11,538 bases of DNA, taken from assembly GCA_004554105.1 (NCBI GenBank), contig SFNW01000057.1:1-11538 (forward strand), given 5' to 3'. This document shows, piece after piece, positions 1-6,066 of the stretch. Within the stretch, counting starts at the first letter, position 1. Each line of letters opens with the position of its first letter. This DNA comes from Clostridiales bacterium. Its GTDB lineage: Bacteria > Bacillota > Clostridia > Oscillospirales > CAG-272. The notes beneath the pieces are model-generated. The model was not told the DNA's origin. It ran no database searches and saw nothing but the letters and a program-made list of their open reading frames with translations. The position numbers and the translations under genes were made by a program.

Positions 1-1122
1 GGTGAAATGGACGGACTGCCGGTTCAAGGGCATCCGCACGCCGATCCTGTGACGAATGCCGCACACGCCTGCGGACACAATGCGCAGAGTGCCGCTTTGC
101 TCGGCCTTGCCGCCGCATTGAAAGCACCGGGTGTGCTCGATACGCTTTCGGGCAGTATTCGGCTTTGCGCCGTTCCCGCGGAGGAGCTGGTCGAGCTTGG
201 CTTCCGTGAAGAACTCATCAAGCAGGGAACAATCGCATATTACGGCGGCAAGCAGGAGTATTTGCGCCGCGGCTATTTTGACGGCTGCGATCTCGCTTTT
301 ATGATCCATACGGGCGGCGGCACGCACCATTTTCAAATCAATCTCGGCTCGAACGGCTGCATTCAGAAGACGGCAATCTTCAAGGGCAGGGCAACGCATG
401 CCGCATCACCGCGGCTCGGCATCAACGCGCTCGATGCCGCAACGCTCGCCATGAACGGGATTAACGCTTTGCGCACAACCTTCCGCGACATTGATTTTTG
501 CCGCGTACACCCGATTCTCACCGAGGCAGGGACGGCGGTCAACAGCGTACCCTCGCGCGTTGTCATGGAAAACCAAGTCCGCGGTGCTTCAATCGAGGTT
601 TGCAAAGCGCTCAATGACAAGGTCAACCGTGCCACAGCGGCAGGCGCACTTGCAATGGGGGCAAATGTTTACCTCTGCGATCGCCCCGGGTATCTGCCGG
701 GGAGCTTCAACAAGAGACTCGGTCGGCTGGCAATGGACGCCTGCGCGACAATCGTCGGTGCGGAAAACACCGTTCTCAACGCCGACCGCACCCGTTGGGA
801 AACAGGCTGTACCGATATGTCCGACATTTCGGCTGTCATGCCTGCCGTACATATTTACGGCAGCGGCTCCAAGGGCGCGGGACACGGCATTGATTATTGC
901 ATTGACAACTTCGACTGCGCGCTCGGCGAATCTGCAAAGGCACAACTGCTTATTTTGACTCGCCTGCTTGAAAACGGTGCTGCGGCGGCAACCGATATCC
1001 TGTCAGATGCCAAGGTTACATTTCCGAACAAAGCCGACTATTTTGCCTATCTGAACTCGCTTTTCAAGGACGGCGACGCAATCGAATACGGCGAAGACGG
1101 CAAAATCACAATCAACCTTTAA
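1..1122 (+). CDS. M20 family metallo-amidohydrolase (AbgB/PM20D2-like), 5' truncated by window edge
   Basis: The frame is open to the first base, and an in-frame Glu codon precedes the first ATG at 7. That ATG falls inside the conserved metal-site segment (E-M-D-G-L-P), so the true start lies upstream. The product is a zinc-type hydrolase that cleaves amide bonds of N-acyl or aminoacyl substrates in the cytoplasm. Visible M20 metal-site elements are HACGHN at 64-81, the AEE triad at 178-186, a His at 307-309 and a late His in GAGHG at 883-885. The dimerisation (lid) domain is recognisable around 385-640 (GRATHAASP, then GINALDA). The CGHN form, rather than CGHD, recalls the AbgB (aminobenzoyl-glutamate hydrolase)/PM20D2 branch rather than HipO-type hippurate hydrolases. 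The substrate cannot be read from the sequence. The gene ends just before a terminator shared with the convergent prs-like gene. Family is confident; subfamily is moderate. Confidence 0.88.
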   Translation, partial: GEMDGLPVQGHPHADPVTNAAHACGHNAQSAALLGLAAALKAPGVLDTLSGSIRLCAVPAEELVELGFREELIKQGTIAYYGGKQEYLRRGYFDGCDLAFMIHTGGGTHHFQINLGSNGCIQKTAIFKGRATHAASPRLGINALDAATLAMNGINALRTTFRDIDFCRVHPILTEAGTAVNSVPSRVVMENQVRGASIEVCKALNDKVNRATAAGALAMGANVYLCDRPGYLPGSFNKRLGRLAMDACATIVGAENTVLNADRTRWETGCTDMSDISAVMPAVHIYGSGSKGAGHGIDYCIDNFDCALGESAKAQLLILTRLLENGAAAATDILSDAKVTFPNKADYFAYLNSLFKDGDAIEYGEDGKITINL

Positions 1123-1141
1123 TGAGATTTAATGCGAACGG

Positions 1142-1172
1142 AAAAAGGGACGCTCATCGGAGCGTCCCTTTT
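1142..1172. terminator. Bidirectional intrinsic terminator between convergent genes
   Basis: A perfect 9-bp stem (GGGACGCTC at 1147-1155 and GAGCGTCCC at 1160-1168) encloses a 4-base ATCG loop. It is preceded by five A and followed by four T, so it can act on both strands. It sits 20 bases after the M20 stop codon and 15 bases beyond the stop of the convergent PRPP synthetase gene, and would end both transcripts. Confidence 0.88.
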
Positions 1173-1186
1173 GTATTTGGTTGTAC

Positions 1187-2320
1187 TTATGAATTGCTCT
1201 TGTCGGCGCTATTCTGCGCGTGGCGGTCGATGAGCTTGTGTACACGCTTTGCGGGATTGAGCAGGTTGCTGATGGTTGCGTCGTGGTTCAGCGTGTCGAT
1301 GAGGTAGGCAACGTACTTGCACATATTGACCGACTGATACCAGGGTCTTGCCTTCAGCTCGTCCTTGCCGTAAACAAGGTTGGTCGTGAAAATCTTCGTA
1401 AAGACCCCGTTCTCGTATGCCTCGTCAAACTTCTCGAAGCCGTTGCAGAACAGACCGAAGGTTGCGAAAACGAAGATGCGGCGCGCGCCCTTTTCCTTGA
1501 GCTGCTCGCAGACGTCGAGCATCGACTCGCCCGAGGAAATCATGTCGTCGACGACAATCACGTCCTTGCCCTTGACGTCTCTGCCGAGGTACTCGTGCGC
1601 CTCAATCGGGTTTTTGCCGTCGATGATGACCGAATAGTTGCGGCGCTTGTAGAACATACCGAGGTCGAGCCCGAGCAGCGAGGAGTAGAACATACATCTG
1701 CCCATCGCGCCCTCGTCGGGCGAGACAATCATCAGTTCGTCGTGCGTAAAGGACACCTCGGGGAACGCCTTGACCAGTGCTTTAATCATCTGATAGGTCG
1801 GTCTGACGTTGTCAAAGCCGCTGAGCGGGATTGCATTCTGAATCTTGGGGTCGTGCGCGTCGAACGTAATGATGTTGGACACGCCCATATTGGTCAGCTC
1901 CTGGAGCGCAAGCGCACTGTCGAGCGACTCGCGCGTCGCGCGGTTGTGCTGTCTGCCCTCATAGAGCATCGGCATGATGACCGAAATTCTTCTCGCCTTG
2001 CCGCCGATTGCGCTGATAATGCGCTTTAAGTCCTGATAGTGGTCGTCGGGGCTCATCGGCACGGTCATACCGTACATCTTATAGGTCACGCCGTAGTTGA
2101 ACACGTCGCAGATGATATAGACATCGCGTCCGCGCATCGACTCGTGAATCAGTCCTTTTGCTTCGCCCGAACCGAAACGGGGGCAGTCCGCCTGCACGAT
2201 GTAAGTCTCGTCCTCCACATGGCGGCGCCAATCCTTGATGTAGTTGTCGACCTCCGCGGTAAACGCCTCACAGCCGCGCATACCGATGATACAGAGTTCT
2301 CCGTAAAACGAATCGTTCAT
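1187..2320 (-). CDS. prs: Ribose-phosphate pyrophosphokinase (PRPP synthetase), long divergent clostridial type
   Basis: PRPP synthetase makes 5-phosphoribosyl diphosphate from ribose 5-phosphate and ATP for nucleotide, histidine and tryptophan synthesis. The protein has 377 residues, against about 310-320 for classical Prs. Recognisable elements are the GEAKGLIHESMRGRDVYII segment (residues 52-70), FDAHDPKIQ (153-161, counterpart of DLHxxQIQ), SPDEGAMGR (200-208) and the PRPP-binding loop VIVVDDMISSGESM (254-267). The usual ARQDRK catalytic loop is replaced by YEGRQHNR (120-127), and the loop that usually reads DDMIDTAGT is DDMISSGES. This variant is, to my knowledge, shared with other clostridial proteins annotated as Prs. 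The ATG at 2320 is preceded by GGGAGG at a four-base spacing, and a strong promoter lies upstream. Enzyme class is confident; whether this copy is the cell's main PRPP synthetase is unknown. Confidence 0.88.
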   Translation of the reverse strand: MNDSFYGELCIIGMRGCEAFTAEVDNYIKDWRRHVEDETYIVQADCPRFGSGEAKGLIHESMRGRDVYIICDVFNYGVTYKMYGMTVPMSPDDHYQDLKRIISAIGGKARRISVIMPMLYEGRQHNRATRESLDSALALQELTNMGVSNIITFDAHDPKIQNAIPLSGFDNVRPTYQMIKALVKAFPEVSFTHDELMIVSPDEGAMGRCMFYSSLLGLDLGMFYKRRNYSVIIDGKNPIEAHEYLGRDVKGKDVIVVDDMISSGESMLDVCEQLKEKGARRIFVFATFGLFCNGFEKFDEAYENGVFTKIFTTNLVYGKDELKARPWYQSVNMCKYVAYLIDTLNHDATISNLLNPAKRVHKLIDRHAQNSADKSNS

Positions 2321-2379
2321 AAGTCCTCCCGCAACACGTATTTAGTTTTCATTATGCAGTCGCATAGTTTTACGCATAT

Positions 2380-2408
2380 ATTATAGCACTCTTTTGTAAA
2401 GATTTCAA
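2380..2408 (-). promoter_or_regulatory. Sigma-A promoter of the prs-like gene
   Basis: On the minus strand, TTGAAA (2403-2408) is separated by exactly 17 bases from a perfect TATAAT (2380-2385). A TG two bases before the -10 hexamer makes it an extended -10 element. Transcription would start near 2373, giving a leader of about 50 bases. I see no riboswitch or attenuator in that leader. Confidence 0.85.
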
Positions 2409-2476
2409 AGAAAATCGTCAAATTTTGAATTTTTTTGGGAAATGCACAAAGCAGGTCATGATTTTACCCGTAATCC

Positions 2477-2491
2477 TATACTATTTAGTAT
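2477..2491 (+). promoter_or_regulatory. Possible promoter/operator of the SleC-like gene cluster
   Basis: TATACT (2477-2482) is a plausible -10 element about 40 bases before the start codon of the first SleC-like gene, but no good -35 hexamer lies 16-18 bases upstream. It overlaps a perfect palindrome, ATACTA-TT-TAGTAT (2478-2491). The weak -35 fits either an activated promoter or a sporulation sigma factor. The assignment is tentative because no sporulation consensus fits well. Confidence 0.35.
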
Positions 2492-2520
2492 GTCAAATGC
2501 GTGTAAAGTGAGGAATTGTT

Positions 2521-2940
2521 ATGGAAAACAGAATTTCACCGAACTACAACACGACCGGAACGCTGATTGTTGCGGTCTCGGCGGCGAGCGGCGCTCTGCC
2601 CGTATCGGGGGCGCTCGTTACGGTCAAGGGCAGCACAAACGAGAACGCGGGCGTTCTATCGGTCGTCACCACCGACCGCAGCGGCAGGACGCCGCGCATC
2701 ACGCTCCCCGCGCCGCCCGCCGCGGAATCCGAATCCCCCGGCATCGAAAAGCCCTATGCGACCTATAACGTCGACGTCGACAAGGAGGGCTTTTTCCCGC
2801 AGAGTTTTACCAACGTGCCCATCTTCGCCGGAACGACCTCGATTCAGCCGGTCAATCTGATTCCGCTGACCGAATACGGCGGCGCGGCGCAAAATCCGGG
2901 CAGAAGCAATATCACGGAATACGAAAATCCCGAGCTTTAA
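2521..2940 (+). CDS. Carboxypeptidase-regulatory-like protein; candidate stand-alone SleC pro-domain
   Basis: This 139-residue protein has no signal peptide or membrane segment. Residues 13-113 have the beta-sandwich pattern of a carboxypeptidase-regulatory-like domain: GTLIVAVS, then PVSGALVTVKG, then TTDRSGRTP, then YNVDVDKEGFFP and a closing IQPVNLIPL strand. Clostridial SleC, as I recall it, begins with the same kind of domain as its N-terminal prepro region. Here that domain stands alone and is followed 17 bases later by the gene for the SpoIID-like part. I infer that it acts in trans on the next gene's product, as an inhibitor, a folding aid or a spore-targeting partner. Alternatively it is an independent coat or cortex protein. 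The ATG is preceded by GTGAGG with suitable spacing. The C-terminal 26 residues look disordered. Domain call is good; the pro-domain role is inference. Confidence 0.72.
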   Translation: MENRISPNYNTTGTLIVAVSAASGALPVSGALVTVKGSTNENAGVLSVVTTDRSGRTPRITLPAPPAAESESPGIEKPYATYNVDVDKEGFFPQSFTNVPIFAGTTSIQPVNLIPLTEYGGAAQNPGRSNITEYENPEL

Positions 2941-2957
2941 GGAAAGGAGCGAACACC

Positions 2958-4358
2958 ATGCCGCTGGGAACGCCGGTTATCCCCGAAACCATCACCGTGC
3001 ATCTCGGTCTGCCAAACGAGCCTGCCGAGAACGTCACGGTCCCCTTTATCGACTACATCAAAAATGTCGCGTCGAGCGAAATCTATCCCACCTGGCCCGA
3101 GGCTGCCATTCGCGCGAATGTCTACGCGCAGATTTCCTACGCGCTCAACCGCATCTACACCGAATACTACCGCAGCCGCGGCTATGACTTCGACATCACA
3201 AACCGCACGCAGAACGACCAGTCCTTTGTCTACGGACGCGATATTTTCGAGAATGTTTCGCAGATTGTGGACGATATTTTCGACAGCTACATCAGCCGCG
3301 AGGGCGTGGTCGAGCCGCTGTTTGCCCAATACTGTGACGGCGTGACGACACAGTGCAGCGGACTGTCGCAGTGGGGGACAGTCCCGCTTGCCGAGGAGGG
3401 GCTGACGCCGCTGCAAATTTTGCAGAATTTCTACGGCAACGACATTGAAATCGTGACCGATGTGCCGATTGCCGCGCCGGGTGAGACCGCGCCGAACTTC
3501 TCGCTGCGTCTCGGATCGGGCGGCGACGCCGTCCGACAAATCCAGATTCGCCTGAACCGCATCGCCATGAACTATCCCGCCATTCCGAAAATCTCGCCGG
3601 TCGACGGTTATTTCGGCGAGAGCACCGAGGCGGCGGTCAAGGAATTTCAGCGCATCTTCAACCTGACGCCCGACGGTATCGTCGGACGTGGCACATGGTA
3701 TGCAATCCTGCGCATCTACAACAGTGTGAAAAAACTGTCGGAGCTGAACTCCGAAGGTATTTCGCTCGAGGAGGTCTCACGCCAGTTTCCCGAGGTGCTG
3801 GCGGAGGGCTCACGGGGCGACGGCGTGCGGCTGGTGCAGTATTTGCTCTCCTTTATCGCATACTTTGTCCCCACCGTGCAGGCGACCGACATCGACGGCA
3901 TTTTCGGTCCGTCGACGACCGCGTCGGTCGAGAGCTTTCAGCGCGCCTACGGGCTGCCGGTTGACGGCATCGTCGGCGAACAGACCTGGTATGAGCTGAA
4001 CAACGTCTACGCCGGTCTCGTCGCCTCGCTCCCCTCCGAATTCACCGAGGGCGTCATCGTTCCTTACCCGGGCTTTATCCTGCGGGTCGGCAGCGAAAAC
4101 GACTACGTCCGCGTGCTGCAGGAATACCTGAATTATATCGGGCAGACCTACACGCAGATTCCCTTTGTGCCGACGACCGGCTATTTCGGTGCGCTGACCT
4201 ACAACGCGGTCGAAGCGTTTCAAAACCTGTTCGAGCCGGAGGAGGTCAACGGCGAGGTCGATTCCGCCACATGGAATGCAATAATTCGCATTTACGAAGA
4301 CCTTTATAACGGCAATCAAGTCAGCGCGGGGCAGTTCCCGGGGAATACGGTTTCGTGA
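2958..4358 (+). CDS. SleC-like spore cortex-lytic enzyme: SpoIID/LytB domain plus three peptidoglycan-binding repeats
   Basis: The protein has 466 residues and no signal peptide. Residues 10-175 form a SpoIID/LytB lytic transglycosylase-type domain. It contains NVASSEIYPTWPEAAIRAN, in which Glu41 aligns with the catalytic Glu of SpoIID, a YGR segment, and a CSGLSQWG...LAEEG...ILQNFYG block equivalent to the family's GMSQWGA...YY ending. Three PG_binding_1 repeats follow at about 180-255, 282-355 and 374-450. Each has the D/TGxFG...F/LQ...G/DxxTW pattern with a Trp near its end (GTWYAI, QTWYEL, ATWNAI). In SleC of Clostridioides difficile and Clostridium perfringens, this combination degrades spore cortex during germination after Csp protease cleavage. 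Those proteins carry an N-terminal pro-region, absent here and apparently encoded by the preceding gene. The ATG at 2958 follows a strong GGAAAGGAG. Expression timing cannot be read from the sequence. Confidence 0.82.
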   Translation: MPLGTPVIPETITVHLGLPNEPAENVTVPFIDYIKNVASSEIYPTWPEAAIRANVYAQISYALNRIYTEYYRSRGYDFDITNRTQNDQSFVYGRDIFENVSQIVDDIFDSYISREGVVEPLFAQYCDGVTTQCSGLSQWGTVPLAEEGLTPLQILQNFYGNDIEIVTDVPIAAPGETAPNFSLRLGSGGDAVRQIQIRLNRIAMNYPAIPKISPVDGYFGESTEAAVKEFQRIFNLTPDGIVGRGTWYAILRIYNSVKKLSELNSEGISLEEVSRQFPEVLAEGSRGDGVRLVQYLLSFIAYFVPTVQATDIDGIFGPSTTASVESFQRAYGLPVDGIVGEQTWYELNNVYAGLVASLPSEFTEGVIVPYPGFILRVGSENDYVRVLQEYLNYIGQTYTQIPFVPTTGYFGALTYNAVEAFQNLFEPEEVNGEVDSATWNAIIRIYEDLYNGNQVSAGQFPGNTVS

Positions 4359-4368
4359 GGTACGGTGC

Positions 4369-4893
4369 ATGAATATGGTACAGGCAAACGACGAAAAAGC
4401 AGTCATCAAGCAGCTGCAAACGCTGCTGCGCACGATTGAAAAGGCCGAGGGCGGGCGCGTTACAGTGCCGGTCGACGGCATCTACGGCAGCGCGACCAAG
4501 GAGGCGGTCGAGCGACTGCAAAAAGAAAGCGGACTGCCCGTGACCGGCGAAGTCGACGCCGACACCTACGCCGCGATTTACTCTCGCGCGCTTGAAGCCG
4601 ATTTCGAGCAGAGCGAGCCGCTCCCGCTCTATGTCTTTCCGAAGGGGCGAACGATTACGGCGGGCGAGGTCAGCGACCTCGTCTTTGTGGTGCAGGTGAT
4701 TCTCAATGCGCTCGCCGCCGGCTACGACGACTACGAGCCTTTCGAGTTGAACGGAAAATACGAGGGCGGTATTGTCTCCGCCGTCCGACGCTTCCAGATG
4801 CGCAACGGCATTCGACCGAGCGGCGACATCGACAAGGCGACCTGGAACGCCCTCGTCCGCAACTACAATAAGTATCGCGACGTGTCGGCATAA
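4369..4893 (+). CDS. Protein of two peptidoglycan-binding repeats, no catalytic domain
   Basis: This 174-residue protein consists almost wholly of two PG_binding_1 repeats. The first spans about 9-71 (VIKQLQTLL, then VDGIYGSAT, then VERLQ, ending DADTYAAIY, where Tyr replaces the usual Trp). The second spans about 95-167 (VFVVQVILN, then GKYEGGIVSAVRRFQ, ending DKATWNALV). It has no signal peptide, transmembrane segment or enzyme domain. It starts ten bases after the stop of the SpoIID-like gene, and its TGAGG ribosome binding site overlaps that stop codon, so translation is probably coupled. It is most likely an accessory cortex-binding protein that helps localise or regulate the lytic enzyme; this is inferred from context. 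A second ATG at 4375 is an alternative start. Confidence 0.75.
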   Translation: MNMVQANDEKAVIKQLQTLLRTIEKAEGGRVTVPVDGIYGSATKEAVERLQKESGLPVTGEVDADTYAAIYSRALEADFEQSEPLPLYVFPKGRTITAGEVSDLVFVVQVILNALAAGYDDYEPFELNGKYEGGIVSAVRRFQMRNGIRPSGDIDKATWNALVRNYNKYRDVSA

Positions 4894-4936
4894 ATACGCA
4901 AAAACGGGTGAAAATTTAAGAAAACGGCAGATATCG

Positions 4937-4972
4937 GCGGGGAAAATGCGGCAGGACGCAGTCCCCGCTTTT
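4937..4972 (+). terminator. Terminator of the SleC-like cluster
   Basis: A 7-bp outer stem (GCGGGGA at 4937-4943 and TCCCCGC at 4962-4968) can be extended by an inner TGCG/CGCA pairing and is followed by TTTT. It lies 43 bases after the two-repeat peptidoglycan-binding gene and just before the CtsR operators, separating the spore cluster from the stress operon. The short T run makes complete termination uncertain. Confidence 0.65.
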
Positions 4973-4974
4973 CA

Positions 4975-4991
4975 TTTGACTTTTGTTGACT
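4975..4991 (-). promoter_or_regulatory. CtsR operator 1
   Basis: Read on the minus strand this is AGTCAAC-AAA-AGTCAAA, a heptad direct repeat with a three-base spacer. The established CtsR box is RGTCAAA-NAN-RGTCAAA, and only one fixed position differs. It abuts the -35 region of the ctsR promoter. Confidence 0.88.
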
Positions 4992-5007
4992 TTGACTTTT
5001 TCTGACT
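4991..5007 (-). promoter_or_regulatory. CtsR operator 2
   Basis: Read on the minus strand this is AGTCAGA-AAA-AGTCAAA, again one mismatch from the CtsR box. It shares a single base (4991) with operator 1 and covers the -35 hexamer and the first part of the promoter spacer. CtsR bound here would block RNA polymerase directly. Confidence 0.85.
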
Positions 5008-5020
5008 TTCGGTATATACT
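4992..5020 (+). promoter_or_regulatory. Sigma-A promoter of the ctsR-mcsA-mcsB-clpC operon
   Basis: TTGACT (4992-4997) and TATACT (5015-5020) are separated by exactly 17 bases. Transcription would begin near 5027, giving a leader of about 25 bases that contains the AAAAAGGAG ribosome binding site of ctsR. CtsR operator 2 overlaps the -35 hexamer. I see no HrcA CIRCE element. Confidence 0.85.
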
Positions 5021-5051
5021 GTCGGCAGAAGTCGAAAAAGGAGCTGAAACC

Positions 5052-5504
5052 ATGCTGATATCCGATACGATTGCTGCCTTTATTGAAGAAATGCTGGACG
5101 GCTGCGGCGGTACGCTTGAAATCAAGCGCAACGACCTTGCCAAGCGGCTGGGCTGTGTCCCGAGCCAAATCAACTACGTTGTCGCCTCGCGCTTTACGCC
5201 CGAGCGCGGCTATATCATCGAGAGCCGGCGCGGTGGCGGCGGCTATATGCGCATCGCGCGCAAATCGGTCGACGGAGACGAAGCACCGCAGAAGGCGTTT
5301 GCCGCCGTAGGCGACGCGCTGAGTGAGTGTGCGATGCATTCAATGCTCGACACGCTCTACGCCGCAGACCTTATCACTGCGCGGGAAAAGAAGTTTATCC
5401 GCGCTTCGCTGTCCGGCACGGCACTCGGCGCGCTTCCGCACGAGGAGCAGGACAAAACGCGCGCGGCGGCGTTTCGGAGTTTTCTCCTGTCGCTGATGAA
5501 GTAA
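5052..5504 (+). CDS. ctsR: CtsR, class III stress gene repressor
   Basis: CtsR is a winged helix-turn-helix repressor that binds heptad repeats upstream of clp genes and is released on heat or protein stress. The 150-residue protein shows the family's N-terminal DNA-binding region (ISDTIAAFIEEML, then LEIKRNDLAKRLGCVPSQINYVVASRFT). The glycine-rich wing SRRGGGGYMRI (58-68) carries the arginine (Arg60) equivalent to the one reported as the thermosensing and McsB-phosphorylated residue. The C-terminal four-helix dimer domain follows. I chose the ATG at 5052 because AAAAAGGAG lies eight bases upstream. The frame extends further upstream to a TTG at 4983, but that would place the start inside the operator and promoter. 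It is the first gene of the operon and very probably autoregulated through the two boxes upstream. Confidence 0.95.
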   Translation: MLISDTIAAFIEEMLDGCGGTLEIKRNDLAKRLGCVPSQINYVVASRFTPERGYIIESRRGGGGYMRIARKSVDGDEAPQKAFAAVGDALSECAMHSMLDTLYAADLITAREKKFIRASLSGTALGALPHEEQDKTRAAAFRSFLLSLMK

Positions 5505-5544
5505 AAGAACGGAAGCTCCAATCAAGCGGAAAGGACTGATTTTT

Positions 5545-6066
5545 ATGATGTGTACCAACTGCGGGCAATCTCCCGCCAGTTTCTTCTTTACGCAAAGCGT
5601 GGACGGACGGGAAACCTCGGTCGCCCTGTGTGCAAACTGCGCAAAAAAAGCGGGACTTGCCGGTCTCGGCATGACCTCGCCGCTGTTCGGCTCGTTTTTT
5701 TCCGCAAACGACACACGCCGCGTCCGCCGCGACGGCGGAAAGCGCTGCCCGCTCTGCGGGCAGACCTATGACGACATTTTCGCCATGGGAAAGGTCGGCT
5801 GTCCGAAATGCTACGACACCTTCCGCGAAGAGCTGCGCGACACGATTCGCTCGATTCACGGCACGGCAAAGCATATCGGCAGAACGCCCGGCGCGGCGGA
5901 CGCCGCAGCGGCTGCCGAAGCCGCAATGACGGCGCCCGCGCCGGAAAAGAGCGAGGAAGAAATGCTCCGCGACGAGCTTGCCGCGGCGGTCGAAGCCGAG
6001 AACTACGAGCACGCCGCCGAGCTGCGCGACCGCATCAAGGCGCTGAAAGGAGAAGACCATGCTTAA
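5545..6066 (+). CDS. mcsA: McsA, zinc-binding activator of the arginine kinase McsB
   Basis: McsA binds McsB and stimulates its protein-arginine kinase activity. The 173-residue protein has four CxxC pairs (Cys3/6, 29/32, 68/71, 86/89), as expected for the two zinc-binding modules. It has a C-terminal UVR motif at about 137-169 (MLRDELAAAVEAENYEHAAE and the following RDRI). Residues 113-135 form a low-complexity Ala/Pro linker (GAADAAAAAEAAMTAPAP). GGAAAGGA precedes the start at a rather long spacing. Two consecutive ATG codons (5545, 5548) make the start uncertain by one residue. It is 40 bases downstream of ctsR, and its last eight bases overlap mcsB. Confidence 0.93.
   Translation: MMCTNCGQSPASFFFTQSVDGRETSVALCANCAKKAGLAGLGMTSPLFGSFFSANDTRRVRRDGGKRCPLCGQTYDDIFAMGKVGCPKCYDTFREELRDTIRSIHGTAKHIGRTPGAADAAAAAEAAMTAPAPEKSEEEMLRDELAAAVEAENYEHAAELRDRIKALKGEDHA

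Noticed and set aside
1220..2029. Long open frame antisense to the prs-like gene
   Set aside because: It has no ribosome binding site or recognisable domain and exists because the GC-rich codons of the real gene leave few stops on the other strand.
2375..2383. Sigma-K-like -10 (CATATATTA) on the plus strand upstream of the SleC-like cluster
   Set aside because: There is no AC at the expected -35 distance. The site is about 140 bases from the start codon, and the same bases form the strong minus-strand promoter of the prs-like gene.
2938..2958. Frameshift or sequencing error that breaks a single SleC gene into two
   Set aside because: The two frames do not overlap. The gap contains a strong ribosome binding site at correct spacing, and the second protein begins at a natural domain boundary. 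This looks like two designed genes rather than a broken one, although an assembly check would settle it.
4983..5051. Upstream TTG extension of CtsR by 23 codons
   Set aside because: It starts inside the CtsR operators and before the promoter -10, has no ribosome binding site, and adds residues that CtsR proteins lack.
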